From Phytopseudomonas straminea (GTDB lineage Bacteria > Pseudomonadota > Gammaproteobacteria > Pseudomonadales > Pseudomonadaceae): a DNA stretch of 64,000 bases. Of this stretch, positions 13,018 through 22,286 are shown one piece after another (position 1 is the first letter of the stretch; each line of letters opens with the position of its first letter). The notes under the pieces are model-generated. The model was not told where the DNA came from, did no database searches, and saw only the letters and a program-made list of their open reading frames with translations. Made by a program: the position numbers and the translations under genes. Location: the NCBI RefSeq assembly GCF_900112645.1, contig NZ_FOMO01000001.1, positions 620,001 to 684,000 on the forward strand. The letters run 5' to 3'.

Positions 13018-13686
13018 ATGCGATCAGCCTCGCCCAAGCACCATCGCCGCTCCACCGTTATTTCCTGGGTACGACGTGCGCTGGGCGCGATCGCCCTGCT
13101 GGTGCTTGGCGCGGTGCTCTGGCATGCCTGGGACCATCAGGCGTTCATCGCCTGGCGTGAAGACGCCGGCGTGGTGCCCTTCTTTCTGGCCATGGCACTG
13201 CTGCCGGCGCTGGGCGTGCCGATCACGCCCTTCTTCATCGTCGCCGGCGCGACCTTCGGCACCCTTGTCGGCCTGGCCGGCAGCGCTGTAGCACTGTGCG
13301 GCAACCTGCTGTTCTGCTACTGGATCGCCCGCAGCGGCCTACGCCCGTGGCTGGCTCGCTTGCTCGAACGCACCCGCTACGACATACCGGATTTCGAGGA
13401 AGGCACAGGCGCCCTGCGTTTCGCACTGCTGGTCAAGCTGGCACCAGGCGTGCCGCTCTTTATCAAGCACTATCTGCTGGGCATGGCGAGCGTACCTTTC
13501 TGGATCTACTTCGCCGTGTCCGGGACGATCACCGGCCTCTATGCAGTGGCCTTCGTGGTGCTGGGCGAGTCGTTGCTCGAGCATGACTTGGGCAATGGCA
13601 CCCTGGCGCTCGCCGGACTGGCAGCGGTGGCGCTGGCGATCTACCTGTGGCGCCGGCGTATGACGACCCGCCAGGATAGCGAATGA
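13018..13686 (+). CDS. VTT-domain (DedA/TVP38-like) inner membrane protein
   Basis: A 222-residue membrane protein with about five hydrophobic helices. The central part contains PALGVPITPFFIVAGATFG and later LVKLAPGVPLFIKHYLLGMA, the two re-entrant, proline- and glycine-rich segments of the VTT/SNARE-associated family. The C-terminus is a helix followed by a basic tail (YLWRRRMTTR). Relatives include DedA proteins and the undecaprenyl-phosphate or phospholipid flippases, but no substrate can be assigned here. The ATG at 13018 comes before the first helix. It converges with znuA, with a shared hairpin between the two. Confidence 0.8.
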   Translation: MRSASPKHHRRSTVISWVRRALGAIALLVLGAVLWHAWDHQAFIAWREDAGVVPFFLAMALLPALGVPITPFFIVAGATFGTLVGLAGSAVALCGNLLFCYWIARSGLRPWLARLLERTRYDIPDFEEGTGALRFALLVKLAPGVPLFIKHYLLGMASVPFWIYFAVSGTITGLYAVAFVVLGESLLEHDLGNGTLALAGLAAVALAIYLWRRRMTTRQDSE

Positions 13687-13723
13687 GCCTTTCTGGAAAG
13701 GTGCTCCTGGCAGTTTCACGCCA

Positions 13724-13752
13724 CTGACCGGGCGCGCTTGCAGCCCGGTCAG
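13724..13752. terminator. Hairpin between convergent VTT gene and znuA
   Basis: The perfect 10-bp inverted repeat CTGACCGGGC (13724-13733) / GCCCGGTCAG (13743-13752) lies midway between two convergent stop codons. T-runs are weak, so termination strength is uncertain. Confidence 0.65.
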
Positions 13753-13762
13753 CGCCTTTAGC

Positions 13763-14716
13763 CTAGAGCTTGCCCAGGCAGGCGCTGTAACCATCGGCCA
13801 GCGCCTGCAGCATGCTTTCGTAGCCTGTCGCATCAAGCGGCGCCTGGCTGCCCATGGCATCCAGCTCGGCCAGGGTGGCCGGCAGGCCGGCAGTCAGGGT
13901 TTCGGCCAGCCGCGGACGCAACGGCGGCTCGCTGAACACGCAAGTCGGCCCGACTTCCTGCAGGCGCTCGCGCATGGCCGCCACATGGCGGGCGCCTGGC
14001 TGCACTTCGTTGGCGACGCTGAATACGCCGGTGTGCTTGAGGCCGTTGGCGGCCTCGAAATAGTCGAACGCCTCGTGGAACACGAAGAACGGCTTTTCGG
14101 CCAGCGGCTTGAGTTGCGCGTGCAGGCGCGGCTCCAGGGCATCCAGGCGCTTGCCGAAGGATTCGAGATTGGCCTGGTAGCGTGCGGCGTTGGCCGGGTC
14201 GGCCTTGGCAAGATCAGCCGCCATGCGCGCGGCAATCACTCGGGCGTTGGCCGACGACAACCACAGGTGAGCGTCCAGGCTGCCGGGGCGATGGTCATGG
14301 TCGTGCTCGTCGGCGGTGGCCTGCCCAGCCTCGTGATCGTGATCGTGATCACCGCCATGCTCTTCGCCAAAGTGGCGCAAGGTCATGCCCGGCAGGCTCT
14401 GCACGGCCACGCTGGGCTTCTCGCGGGTCGCCAGCACGCGGGGCATGAAGCTCTCCATGTCCGGGCCGACCCAGTACACCAGATCGACTTCCTGCACCCG
14501 ACGCATATCCGAGGGGCGCAGCGCGTAATGATGCGGCGAGGCGCCCGGTGGCAGCAGCACGTCAGGCTCACCGACGCCGCTCTGCACTGCGGCAGCGATC
14601 AGCTGCAGGGGCTTGATGCTGGTCAGCACGCGCACCTCGGCCTGGGCGGCGCCGGCGGCAACCAGCAGGGCGAGGGAGAGGATCAGAGAAAGCGGGGAAG
14701 GCAGGCGCGGCAACAT
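13763..14716 (-). CDS. znuA: Zinc ABC transporter periplasmic binding protein ZnuA
   Basis: ZnuA is the high-affinity zinc receptor for ZnuBC. The 317-residue protein has a signal peptide ending at AAGAAQA. Zinc ligands expected of the A-I cluster family are visible: the His in PPGASPHHYALRPSD, the His in DAHLWLSS and the His in FVFHEAFDYF. Between the first two lies a His/Asp-rich loop (HGGDHDHDHEAG, DEHDHDH) typical of zinc-specific members. It is divergent from zur-znuC-znuB. Two Zur-box-like sites lie between the starts, so both units should be repressed when zinc is plentiful. Confidence 0.96.
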   Translation of the reverse strand: MLPRLPSPLSLILSLALLVAAGAAQAEVRVLTSIKPLQLIAAAVQSGVGEPDVLLPPGASPHHYALRPSDMRRVQEVDLVYWVGPDMESFMPRVLATREKPSVAVQSLPGMTLRHFGEEHGGDHDHDHEAGQATADEHDHDHRPGSLDAHLWLSSANARVIAARMAADLAKADPANAARYQANLESFGKRLDALEPRLHAQLKPLAEKPFFVFHEAFDYFEAANGLKHTGVFSVANEVQPGARHVAAMRERLQEVGPTCVFSEPPLRPRLAETLTAGLPATLAELDAMGSQAPLDATGYESMLQALADGYSACLGKL

Positions 14717-14747
14717 AGGCGGAGGAATCGGTCACAGGCGAAAGGGA

Positions 14748-14763
14748 GTAATACAATAACATC
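14748..14763. promoter_or_regulatory. Zur box candidate 1 (znuA side)
   Basis: GTAATACAATAACATC resembles the gammaproteobacterial Zur palindrome (core GTTATAnTATAAC) and lies 32 bases before the znuA start. A nearly identical site is 85 bases away. Confidence 0.7.
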
Positions 14764-14832
14764 TCTTTTCACCACACGTCGAAGCGAGGCGACGGGCAAA
14801 CCGGCCGATGCGTGGCATCGCGGCGCCGATGC

Positions 14833-14848
14833 GTAATAGAATAACGTC
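14833..14848. promoter_or_regulatory. Zur box candidate 2 (zur side)
   Basis: GTAATAGAATAACGTC differs from site 1 at two of 16 positions. It lies 20 bases upstream of the zur start codon, consistent with autoregulation of zur-znuCB. Confidence 0.7.
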
Positions 14849-14868
14849 CTACGTTTCGAGGCCACGCC

Positions 14869-15369
14869 ATGTACAAACCCGTCAGCGTCGTGCCACCACT
14901 GGCATCGCGCCCCCATGATCACTCCCACTGCGTCAGCCATGCGCTGGCTGAAGCCGAGGCCATCTGCGCCCGCGAGGGCCTGCGCCTGACCGCCCTGCGC
15001 AAGCGTGTGCTGGAGCTGGTGTGGGCCAGCCACAAGCCGCTGGGCGCCTACGACATTCTCGCCGTGCTCAGCGAGGAAGACGGCCGCCGCGCCGCGCCGC
15101 CCACTGTCTATCGCGCCCTGGATTTTTTACTGGAAAACGGCTTGGTGCATCGCATCGCCTCGCTCAACGCCTTCGTCGGCTGCAGCCACCCGGCCCACGC
15201 GCACCAGAGCCAGTTCCTGATCTGCCGCAGTTGCAGTGCCGCCGTGGAGCTGGAGCAGACCGCCATCAGCGAGGCCATCGTGCGCGGCGCCAAGGGCGTC
15301 GGTTTCGCGGTGGAAAACCAGACCGTGGAAGTCGTCGGTCTGTGCGCAGGCTGCCAGGGCAACAAATGA
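14869..15369 (+). CDS. zur: Zinc uptake regulator Zur (Fur family)
   Basis: A zinc-sensing repressor (called Np20 in P. aeruginosa), 166 residues. The winged-helix part contains [15 protein letters not shown] and [20 protein letters not shown]. The dimerization part carries two CxxC pairs (ICRSCS and LCAGCQ) that form the structural zinc site, and His-rich segments including [10 protein letters not shown]. The gene is the first of zur-znuC-znuB. Its stop overlaps the znuC start in ATGA, so repressor and transporter are made together, as is usual in Pseudomonas. Confidence 0.95.
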   Translation: MYKPVSVVPPLASRPHDHSHCVSHALAEAEAICAREGLRLTALRKRVLELVWASHKPLGAYDILAVLSEEDGRRAAPPTVYRALDFLLENGLVHRIASLNAFVGCSHPAHAHQSQFLICRSCSAAVELEQTAISEAIVRGAKGVGFAVENQTVEVVGLCAGCQGNK

Positions 15370-16169
15370 GCGACGCGCTGATACGCCTCGAGGGCGTGAC
15401 CGTCGCCTTCACCGGGCAGACCGTGCTGGACAAGGTCGAGCTGACCATCCAGCCCGGCGAAATCGTCACCCTGATTGGCCCCAACGGCGCCGGCAAGACC
15501 ACCCTGGTGCGCGCCGTGCTCGGCCTGCTCACTCCGGACAGCGGCATGGTGTGGCGCAAGCCCAAGCTGCGCATCGGCTATATGCCGCAGAAGCTGCACG
15601 TCGACCCGACCCTGCCGCTCAGCGTGCTGCGTTTCCTGCGCCTGGTACCGGGCGTGGATCGTGCCCGCGCCCAGGCCGCGCTGGCTGAAGTGGGCGCCAG
15701 CCAAGTGCTCGACAGCCCGCTGCAGGGCATTTCCGGTGGTGAGATGCAGCGTGTGCTGCTGGCCCGTGCGCTGCTGCGCGAACCGCAGTTGCTGGTGCTC
15801 GACGAGCCGGTGCAGGGCGTCGACGTCGCCGGCCAGGCCGAGCTGTACCGGCTGATCACCCGCCTGCGCGACCGCCATGGCTGCGGCGTGCTGATGGTTT
15901 CCCACGACCTGCACCTGGTGATGAGCACCACCGACCAGGTGGTCTGCCTGAACCGCCACGTGTGCTGCTCGGGCCATCCGGAGCAGGTCAGCTTCGATCC
16001 GGCCTTCGTCGAGCTGTTCGGCCGCGACGCCCAGAGCCTGGCCGTCTATCACCACCACCATGACCACGAACACGACCTGCACGGCGCCGTGGTCAGCGAC
16101 AAACCCGGCCTGACCATCCACGGCCCGGTCCGCCCTCACATCCATGGAGACGGCTGCAAGCATGGCTGA
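15366..16169 (+). CDS. znuC: Zinc ABC transporter ATPase ZnuC
   Basis: The ATP-binding subunit of ZnuABC, 267 residues. Walker A is GPNGAGKTT (about residue 38), the signature is ISGGEMQRV, Walker B is LLVLDEP and the H-loop is MVSHDLH. The C-terminus is rich in histidines ([14 protein letters not shown], then [11 protein letters not shown]), a feature of zinc transporters in this family that may buffer or sense the metal. The ATG overlaps the zur stop, and the end of the gene overlaps the start of znuB by 8 bases. Confidence 0.96.
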   Translation: MSDALIRLEGVTVAFTGQTVLDKVELTIQPGEIVTLIGPNGAGKTTLVRAVLGLLTPDSGMVWRKPKLRIGYMPQKLHVDPTLPLSVLRFLRLVPGVDRARAQAALAEVGASQVLDSPLQGISGGEMQRVLLARALLREPQLLVLDEPVQGVDVAGQAELYRLITRLRDRHGCGVLMVSHDLHLVMSTTDQVVCLNRHVCCSGHPEQVSFDPAFVELFGRDAQSLAVYHHHHDHEHDLHGAVVSDKPGLTIHGPVRPHIHGDGCKHG

Positions 16170-16950
16170 TTTTCTGTTCAACGCCCTGCTCGCCGGCCTC
16201 GCCCTGGCCCTGGTCGCCGGCCCCCTCGGCTCCTTCGTGGTGTGGCGGCGCATGGCCTATTTCGGCGACACCCTGTCCCACGCCGCCCTGCTCGGCGTGG
16301 CGCTGGGCCTGATGCTGGACGTCAACCCGACCTTCGCGGTGACCGTCGGTTGCGTACTGCTGGCGATCCTGCTGGTGACCCTGCAGACCCGTCAGCCGCT
16401 GGCCAGCGACACCCTGCTCGGCATCCTCGCTCACAGCACCCTGTCCCTGGGCCTGGTGGTGCTGAGCTTCATGCGTGACGTGCGCATCGACTTGATGGGC
16501 TACCTGTTCGGCGACCTGCTGGCAGTGAGCCCCACCGACTTGGCCTGGATCCTCGCCGGCAGCGCCCTGGTTCTGATACTGCTGGTGCTGATGTGGCGCC
16601 CGCTGCTGGCGATCACCGTGCACGAGGAACTGGCCCGTGTGGAAGGCCTGCCGGTCGCCGCCATCCGCCTGGGGCTGATGCTGCTGATCGCCATCGTCAT
16701 CGCCGTGGCTATGAAGATCGTCGGCGTGCTGCTGATCACCTCGCTGCTGATCATCCCCGCTGCCGCCGCCCAGCGGCACGCCCGCACGCCCGAGCAGATG
16801 GCCTTCGGCGCCAGCCTGCTGGGCATCATTGCGGTGTGTTGTGGTCTGAGCCTGTCGTGGTTCAAGGACACGCCAGCCGGGCCGTCGATCGTGGTGTCGG
16901 CCGCCAGCCTGTTCCTGCTGAGCTTTCTACTGCCGCGCCGCAAGGCCTGA
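16162..16950 (+). CDS. znuB: Zinc ABC transporter permease ZnuB
   Basis: The membrane channel of ZnuABC, 262 residues with about eight helices. The N-terminal stretch [20 protein letters not shown] and the following [14 protein letters not shown] are the family signature. The ATG at 16162 ([10 protein letters not shown]) is preferred over the in-frame ATG at 16144 because it gives the family N-terminus. Its translation overlaps the end of znuC, consistent with coupling. It ends the zur operon; 85 bases follow before the next gene. Confidence 0.95.
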   Translation: MADFLFNALLAGLALALVAGPLGSFVVWRRMAYFGDTLSHAALLGVALGLMLDVNPTFAVTVGCVLLAILLVTLQTRQPLASDTLLGILAHSTLSLGLVVLSFMRDVRIDLMGYLFGDLLAVSPTDLAWILAGSALVLILLVLMWRPLLAITVHEELARVEGLPVAAIRLGLMLLIAIVIAVAMKIVGVLLITSLLIIPAAAAQRHARTPEQMAFGASLLGIIAVCCGLSLSWFKDTPAGPSIVVSAASLFLLSFLLPRRKA

Positions 16951-17035
16951 CCGAGCGACCGTGATGGCACATTTGGTGGCCCGCCGGCCGCCGTGTAGAA
17001 TTGCGTATTTTTTGCACAAACCGAGACTCGCAGTC

Positions 17036-17869
17036 ATGACATCGTTTCCTTTACGCTGCGTTGCCCTGGCCGCGTTGGCCCTGCTGACCGTTGGCTGCCA
17101 GAGTCACAGTCAGCAGGCCGCCGCGCCCGCACCAGCGCCGGCCACAGTGGCAGCGACGCCCAGTGCCCAGCAGCAGTTCGAGGCGCACCTGGCCGCTGGC
17201 CAACTGGCCGAGGCCGAAGCCCAGCTGCAGGTGCTGCAGGCGGACGGTGAGCCCGCTGCCGTGTTGCAGGCCCAGCGCCAACTCTCCGAGGCGTACCTGA
17301 AGGAAGGCCAGAAGGCCCTGGAAGCCGGCGACCTGGACAAGGCCGCCAAATCCCTGGCCCACGCGCGCACCCTGATGCCCAAGGCGCCAGCCCTGACCAC
17401 CGGTCTGGACGGCGCCATCGGCAAGGCTCGCCAGGCCGAACTGAGCGCCGTCGAGCAGGCCCGCCAGGCCGGTGAACAGGCCCAGGCCGCCCGCCAGGAG
17501 CAGCTGCGCTTGCTGCGCCAGGCCGCGGAAACCCAGGCGGCCGCCAGCCGCGCCGCCGATAACGCGCCCGCAGCGTTGCCGGCGCAGCTGATCGACCCGA
17601 CGGCCAAGCGCAGCGATGTCAGCCTGGCGATGCTCGACAGCCGCGACGAGGCGGCGCTGGCAGAACGTCTGGATGCCGTGGCCGCCGACGTGGTGGCCTT
17701 TGACCGCAGTGTGCATATCCAGGTGCGCAGCCCCGAGGACCTGCGCCGCGTGACGGCGCTGCTCGAAGCACGGGTGATGAAGCTCGACCCAACGTTCAAA
17801 CTTGTGCTCAGCCACGCCGTCAAACCGGTTCAGGTGCCGCGTCTGGTGCTGCGTGCAAGGGGCCAGTAA
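17036..17869 (+). CDS. Lipoprotein of unknown function with alpha-helical repeat region (PA5502-like)
   Basis: A 277-residue protein. The N-terminus MTSFPLRCVALAALALLTVGCQSH has a signal peptide and a lipobox with Cys at residue 21. The mature protein begins with an A/P/Q-rich linker, then a helical stretch of about 120 residues rich in A, E, Q and L that looks like two or three TPR-type or coiled-coil repeats (QLAEAEAQLQVLQADGEP, LEAGDLDKAAKSLAHART). It ends in a small alpha/beta domain. The position between znuB and metN matches PAO1 PA5502. No function is known to me; it is probably anchored in an envelope membrane. The frame extends to 16961 but the ATG at 17036 gives a proper signal peptide. 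Confidence 0.8.
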   Translation: MTSFPLRCVALAALALLTVGCQSHSQQAAAPAPAPATVAATPSAQQQFEAHLAAGQLAEAEAQLQVLQADGEPAAVLQAQRQLSEAYLKEGQKALEAGDLDKAAKSLAHARTLMPKAPALTTGLDGAIGKARQAELSAVEQARQAGEQAQAARQEQLRLLRQAAETQAAASRAADNAPAALPAQLIDPTAKRSDVSLAMLDSRDEAALAERLDAVAADVVAFDRSVHIQVRSPEDLRRVTALLEARVMKLDPTFKLVLSHAVKPVQVPRLVLRARGQ

Positions 17870-18017
17870 GGCCCCGACTCCGGCTGCTAAACCAGCCATT
17901 TAGCTATAAACATAGGCCTACAAAGATTTTTGAGGCCTAAGCAGCGCCGGGTAAACTGGCAATCATTTTTATGCTCATGCCTACCCGGCAGAACGAAGAA
18001 CCCAAAAGGTTTAACGC

Positions 18018-19022
18018 GTGATCGACTTTCATCAGGTTCACAAGGCGTACCGCGTCAGTGGCCGCGATATTCCCGCCCTGCAACCCTGCGACCTGCACAT
18101 CGAACGTGGCGAAGTGTTCGGCATCATCGGCCATTCCGGTGCCGGCAAGAGCACCCTGCTGCGCCTGATCAACCGCCTCGAGGAGCCCTCCGGCGGGCGC
18201 ATCGACATCGACGGTGTGGACGTCACCGCCCTGGGCGCCGACGGCCTGCGCAAATTCCGCCAGCAAGTGGGCATGATCTTCCAGCACTTCAACCTGCTGT
18301 CCTCCAAAACCGTTGCCGCCAACGTCGGCATGCCGCTGAAACTGGCAGGTATGCCGGCGAAGGAAATCGACCAGCGCGTCGCTGCCCTGCTCGATCGCGT
18401 CGGCCTCAAGGATCACGCCAACAAGTACCCGGCGCAGCTCTCGGGTGGCCAGAAGCAGCGCGTCGGCATCGCCCGCGCCCTGGCCACCCGGCCGAAGATT
18501 CTGCTCTGCGACGAGGCCACCAGCGCCCTCGACCCGCAGACCACCGCCTCGGTGCTGCAACTGCTGGCCGAGATCAACCGCGAACTGGGCCTGACCATCG
18601 TGCTGATCACCCACGAGATGGACGTGATCCGCCGCGTCTGCGACCGCGTGGCGGTGATGGATGCCGGCGTGATCGTCGAACAGGGCCCGGTGGCCGAGGT
18701 GTTCCTGCACCCGCAGCACGCCACCACCAAACGCTTCGTGCAGGAAGCCGAGCACGTCGACGAGGACGACCAACGCGACGATTTCGCCCATGTGCAGGGC
18801 CGCATCCTGCGCCTGACCTTCATCGGTGAGTCCACCTATTCGCCGGTTCTCGGCCAGGTCGCCCGGGAAACCGGCATCGACTACAGCATCCTTGCCGGGC
18901 GCATCGACCGCATCAAGGACACGCCCTACGGCCAGCTGACCCTGGCGCTGACCGGCGGCGACATCGACGCCGCCCTCGCCCGCTTCGAAGCGGCTGACGT
19001 GCACCTGGAGGTCCTGCGCTGA
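18018..19022 (+). CDS. metN: Methionine ABC transporter ATPase MetN
   Basis: The ATP-binding subunit of the MetNIQ importer, 334 residues. Walker A is GHSGAGKST, the signature is LSGGQKQRV, Walker B is [12 protein letters not shown] and the H-loop follows at LITHEMD. The C-terminal NIL/ACT-like domain (from about residue 260, [10 protein letters not shown]) binds methionine and inhibits transport when the cell is replete. The start is GTG with AAAGGT upstream. The stop overlaps the metI start in TGATG. The PAO1 counterpart is PA5503. Confidence 0.95.
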   Translation: MIDFHQVHKAYRVSGRDIPALQPCDLHIERGEVFGIIGHSGAGKSTLLRLINRLEEPSGGRIDIDGVDVTALGADGLRKFRQQVGMIFQHFNLLSSKTVAANVGMPLKLAGMPAKEIDQRVAALLDRVGLKDHANKYPAQLSGGQKQRVGIARALATRPKILLCDEATSALDPQTTASVLQLLAEINRELGLTIVLITHEMDVIRRVCDRVAVMDAGVIVEQGPVAEVFLHPQHATTKRFVQEAEHVDEDDQRDDFAHVQGRILRLTFIGESTYSPVLGQVARETGIDYSILAGRIDRIKDTPYGQLTLALTGGDIDAALARFEAADVHLEVLR

Positions 19023-19687
19023 TGGAAACCTTACTGCCCAACGTCGACTGGCTGGAAATCTGGCAGGCCAGTATCGATACCCTGAACATGCTCGGCGGCT
19101 CCATGCTGTTCACCGTGCTGTTCGGCCTGCCCCTTGGCGTGCTGCTGTTCCTCACCGGCCCGCGGCAGATGTTCGAACAGAAAGGCCTATACGCGGTGAT
19201 ATCCCTGGTGGTCAACGTGCTGCGTTCGGTGCCGTTCGTGATCCTGCTGATCCTGCTCATCCCGGTCACGGTGGTGATCACCGGCACCTCTCTGGGCGTC
19301 GCCGGGGCCATTCCACCGCTGGTGGTCGGCGCCACACCATTCTTCGCGCGCCTGGTGGAAACCGCCCTGCGCGAGGTAGACCGCGGCATCATCGAAGCGA
19401 CCCAAGCGATGGGCGCCAGCACCCGACAGATCATCTTCAACGCCCTGCTGCCCGAAGCCCTGCCAGGCATTCTGGCGGCCATCACCGTCACTGCCATCAC
19501 TCTGGTGTCCTACACCGCAATGAGCGGCCTGATCGGCGGCGGCGGCCTGGGCGACCTGGCGGTGCGTTACGGCTACCAGCGTTACCAGCCGGACGTGATG
19601 TTCGTGACCGTGGCGCTACTGGTGGTGCTCGTACAGATTCTGCAAACCATCGGCGACCGCCTGGTGGTGCACTTCTCTCGTAAATAA
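19022..19687 (+). CDS. metI: Methionine ABC transporter permease MetI
   Basis: The membrane subunit of MetNIQ, 221 residues with five to six helices. The ABC-permease EAA loop is present around EATQAMGASTRQIIFNALLPEALPG (split over residues 120-145), followed by SYTAMSGLIGGGGLGDLA and RYGYQRYQPDVM, which is specific for the MetI family. It overlaps metN by one base and precedes metQ by 60 bases. Confidence 0.95.
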   Translation: METLLPNVDWLEIWQASIDTLNMLGGSMLFTVLFGLPLGVLLFLTGPRQMFEQKGLYAVISLVVNVLRSVPFVILLILLIPVTVVITGTSLGVAGAIPPLVVGATPFFARLVETALREVDRGIIEATQAMGASTRQIIFNALLPEALPGILAAITVTAITLVSYTAMSGLIGGGGLGDLAVRYGYQRYQPDVMFVTVALLVVLVQILQTIGDRLVVHFSRK

Positions 19688-19747
19688 AACAGCTGGAAGG
19701 GCCAGCGGCAGCCTGCCGCCACGCCATCTCACTTCAAGGAGTCAACG

Positions 19748-20524
19748 ATGAAAAAACTGCTTACTGCCCTGGCTGTCGTCGCAGCCTTCTCCAGCGCTGC
19801 CCAGGCTGAAGCCCTGCGCGTCGCCGCCTCGGCCGTCCCACACGCCGAGATCCTCAATTTCGTCAAACCGGCCCTGGCCGAAGAAGGCGTGGAGCTGGAC
19901 GTGAAAGTCTTCACCGACTACGTGCAGCCCAACGTGCAGGTCGCCGAGAAACGCCTCGACGCCAACTTCTTCCAGCACCAGCCGTACCTGGACGAGTTCA
20001 ACAAGAGCCGTGGCACCAGCCTGGTCAGCGTCGGTGGCGTGCACGTCGAGCCGTTCGGCGCCTACTCCAGCAAGATCAAGGATCTCAAAGACCTGCCGCA
20101 AGGCGCCAATGTGGTGATCCCCAATGACGCCACCAACGGCGGCCGCGCCCTGCTGCTGCTGCAGAAGGCCGGCGTGATCACCCTGAAGGATCCGACCAAC
20201 ATCCTGTCCACCCCGAAGGACATCGCCGAGAACCCGAAAGGCATCAAGGTGCGTGAACTGGAAGCCGCGACCCTGCCGCGCGTACTGACCCAGGTCGATC
20301 TGGCGCTGATCAACACCAACTACGCCCTGGAAGCCAAGCTGAACCCGACCCAGGACGCCCTGGCCATCGAAGGCAGCGACTCGCCATACGTCAACATTCT
20401 GGTGACCCGCGAAGACAACAAGGACAGCCCGGCCGTGCAGAAGCTGGTCAAGGCCCTGCACAGCGATGAAGTAAAAGCCTTCATCCTGGAAAAATACAAA
20501 GGCGCGGTGGTTCCGGCGTTCTGA
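19748..20524 (+). CDS. metQ: Methionine-binding periplasmic protein MetQ (NlpA family)
   Basis: The receptor of the MetNIQ importer, 258 residues. The signal peptide MKKLLTALAVVAAFSSAAQA has no cysteine, so this copy looks like a soluble periplasmic protein, whereas enteric MetQ is a lipoprotein. Family landmarks are ASAVPHAEILNFVKP, DYVQPNVQVAEKRLDANFFQH, PNDATNGGRALLLL and INTNYAL. AAGGAG precedes the ATG. It ends the operon, followed by a terminator. Confidence 0.95.
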   Translation: MKKLLTALAVVAAFSSAAQAEALRVAASAVPHAEILNFVKPALAEEGVELDVKVFTDYVQPNVQVAEKRLDANFFQHQPYLDEFNKSRGTSLVSVGGVHVEPFGAYSSKIKDLKDLPQGANVVIPNDATNGGRALLLLQKAGVITLKDPTNILSTPKDIAENPKGIKVRELEAATLPRVLTQVDLALINTNYALEAKLNPTQDALAIEGSDSPYVNILVTREDNKDSPAVQKLVKALHSDEVKAFILEKYKGAVVPAF

Positions 20525-20550
20525 TCGTCGCTACGCAACTGTTGCATCCA

Positions 20551-20584
20551 ATGCCGCGTCGCCTCCGGGCCACGCGGCATTTTC
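20551..20584 (+). terminator. Intrinsic terminator after metQ
   Basis: The stem ATGCCGCGT (20551-20559) with ACGCGGCAT (20572-20580) is followed by TTTT, 27 bases after the metQ stop. Confidence 0.85.
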
Positions 20585-20625
20585 ATGTCTGCAGCGCTGA
20601 TTTCTCAGAGCTTTTTCACGATCTC

Positions 20626-20832
20626 GCGAGCTAGAGCCATACAAGGCCTAGGCGGCCCCACAAAAACAGGCGAGTAGCGGTCGGAGTCGCGCCCGACTTT
20701 ACGAGCTGTAAATGAGCATTACTCGCTTCGCTCGCCCCTTCGGGGCCGCACTAAAGTGCGTTAGCTGCAAGTGGCTTTCCGACTGGGCTGGCAATCCAGC
20801 CTGTTTTTAACGCAGTAGGGCCGACGCGTAGC
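20626..20832 (-). repeat. Dispersed palindromic element with AAAAACAGGC arms, copy 2 (long form)
   Basis: Read on the minus strand it starts 17 bases after the stop of the GFA gene with GCGTCGGCCCT and CTGCGTTAAAAACAGGCT. It ends with TATGGCTCTAGCTCGC, as copy 1 does. The arms GCCTGTTTTT (20799-20808) and AAAAACAGGC (20662-20671) enclose an interior about 90 bases longer than in copy 1, with several small hairpins (CGCACTTTAGTGCG, CCCCTTCGGGG, GGCTGG/CCAGCC). No gene lies in 20525-20849. Confidence 0.8.
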
Positions 20833-20849
20833 AGATCGTGGACAGGTTC

Positions 20850-21281
20850 TCAGTCGGCGGGAATAAAGCGCAGCATCCCGGCCTGTCGCGGGCCTGCTCC
20901 GCTGGGGTCGTCCTTGGGATGGGCGATGCCATCGCTGACCGGCACTTCCTCGAAATCGAACGGGCTGATGCCCTCCAGGCAGGCGACGTTGACACCGTAC
21001 TGATGGGGATTGGAGCGACGCTGGTGGTGGGTGTAGATACCGCAGCGTGAGCAGAAGAAATGCTCGGCGCTCCCGGTATTGAAACGATAGGTGCTCAGCA
21101 GCTCCGTACCCTGAAGAATCCGAAAACCGGCCAGCTCGGCGGACACTGCCACCGCGCCACGCATCCGGCAGTAGGAGCAGGTGCAACGCCGTGCGGTATG
21201 CAGACCGTCGCTCAGGGTCACGTGAAAACGCACGCCGCGGCAATGACAGGCGCCGTTGATCTCGCTGATATCCTTGTTCAT
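20850..21281 (-). CDS. GFA-family (glutathione-dependent formaldehyde-activating fold) zinc protein
   Basis: A 143-residue cytosolic protein of the GFA/Mss4-like fold. Zinc-binding cysteines occur in the expected order: ACHCRGVRF (about residue 11), CTCSYCR (about 33-39) and FFCSRCGIYTHH (about 76). Only a few members have a proven link with formaldehyde and glutathione, so the activity is open. The C-terminus is short and Pro/Asp-rich. The gene is followed directly by the dispersed repeat and lies 31 bases downstream of the LysR gene on the same strand, so it may be read from the regulator's transcript. Confidence 0.85.
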   Translation of the reverse strand: MNKDISEINGACHCRGVRFHVTLSDGLHTARRCTCSYCRMRGAVAVSAELAGFRILQGTELLSTYRFNTGSAEHFFCSRCGIYTHHQRRSNPHQYGVNVACLEGISPFDFEEVPVSDGIAHPKDDPSGAGPRQAGMLRFIPAD

Positions 21282-21312
21282 CCGTCACACCTCCGCTAGG
21301 CAGAAACGCCGA

Positions 21313-22191
21313 TCATAAATCCGATTCACCCGGCAGTGGTCTGGCCAGGCACTGCAGCAGCCAGTCCAGTGCCGGCTGTCGCTGGGCACGACGCAGGATC
21401 GCCACCAGCTCGCGGTGAAAGGTCAGCTCACCCAACTCCACCACACGCAGCGTCTGCGGCCGCTGGCACCACAGGCCGGCGCGGGGAATCAGCGACACGC
21501 CCAGGCCGCATTCGACCATACGCACGATGGCTTCCAGTTCATCCAGCTCCAGCGCTTCGCGGGGCGCCAGGCGTTGTTCGCGCAGGAAACGCTCGACCTG
21601 GCGGCCGCCGAAGGAACGCCGGTCATAGCGCACGAAGGGCTGTTCACGCAGCAGTTGCAGCGGGTCATCACCCTCCATGCCGGGCGGTGCGATCAGTACG
21701 AAGGGCTCACGTGCCAGGTCGACTTGCATCAGCTCCTTGGGCAGTTCGAAGGGCGGGCGGATCAATAGCGCCAGGTCCAGCTCGCCGGCATCCACCTGGC
21801 CGAGTAGATCCAGGGATACGCCGGGCACCAGCTTCAGCTCGACCTGCGAAGCCCGGGCGCGAAAGCGCACCAGGGCCTCGGGCAGCAATCCCGTCTGTAC
21901 GCTGGCAATGGCGCCGATCTTCAGCTCGCCCCGCCATTCCTCGAGCGCGGTGGGCAGCGCCATCTGCGCATACAGGCCGAGCATCTGCTCGGCCAGCGGC
22001 AAGGCGTGGCGCCCGCCAGCACTGAGCACCGCACTGCGCCCGCTGCGATCGAACAGGCGCACGCCCAGGCTCTGCTCCAGCACGCGCATCTGCGCGCTGA
22101 CGGCAGATTGAGTGAGGCCCACCCGCAGCCCGGCGGCCGCGAAGGTGCCGTAGCGGGCCACGGCTACGAAGGTCTTCAATTCTCGGATCAT
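21313..22191 (-). CDS. LysR-family transcriptional regulator
   Basis: A 292-residue LTTR. The N-terminal winged helix-turn-helix is at residues 1-60 (LKTFVAVARYGTFAAAGLRVG, then SQMRVLEQSLGVRLFDRSGR-like sequence), followed by the periplasmic-binding-protein-like effector domain. It is divergent from the VOC-protein gene with 95 bases between the starts, the classical layout in which the LTTR controls its neighbour. The shared region is relatively AT-rich (TTTTAATCAAAATCC at about 22231-22245) and could carry a T-N11-A motif. The inducer is unknown. Confidence 0.92.
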   Translation of the reverse strand: MIRELKTFVAVARYGTFAAAGLRVGLTQSAVSAQMRVLEQSLGVRLFDRSGRSAVLSAGGRHALPLAEQMLGLYAQMALPTALEEWRGELKIGAIASVQTGLLPEALVRFRARASQVELKLVPGVSLDLLGQVDAGELDLALLIRPPFELPKELMQVDLAREPFVLIAPPGMEGDDPLQLLREQPFVRYDRRSFGGRQVERFLREQRLAPREALELDELEAIVRMVECGLGVSLIPRAGLWCQRPQTLRVVELGELTFHRELVAILRRAQRQPALDWLLQCLARPLPGESDL

Positions 22192-22286
22192 TGATCGATT
22201 TCTTTTGAGCTCGACGGCAAGGATATTCGCTTTTAATCAAAATCCTTGCATCTAGAATCGGTGACACCGACCTGAGGAGCTCACAC

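Noticed and set aside
17895..17945. AGGCCT...AGGCCT hairpin between the lipoprotein gene and metN as a SAM riboswitch or terminator
   Set aside because: It is too small and has no match to a SAM aptamer that I can see. The T-run lies in the loop rather than after the stem.
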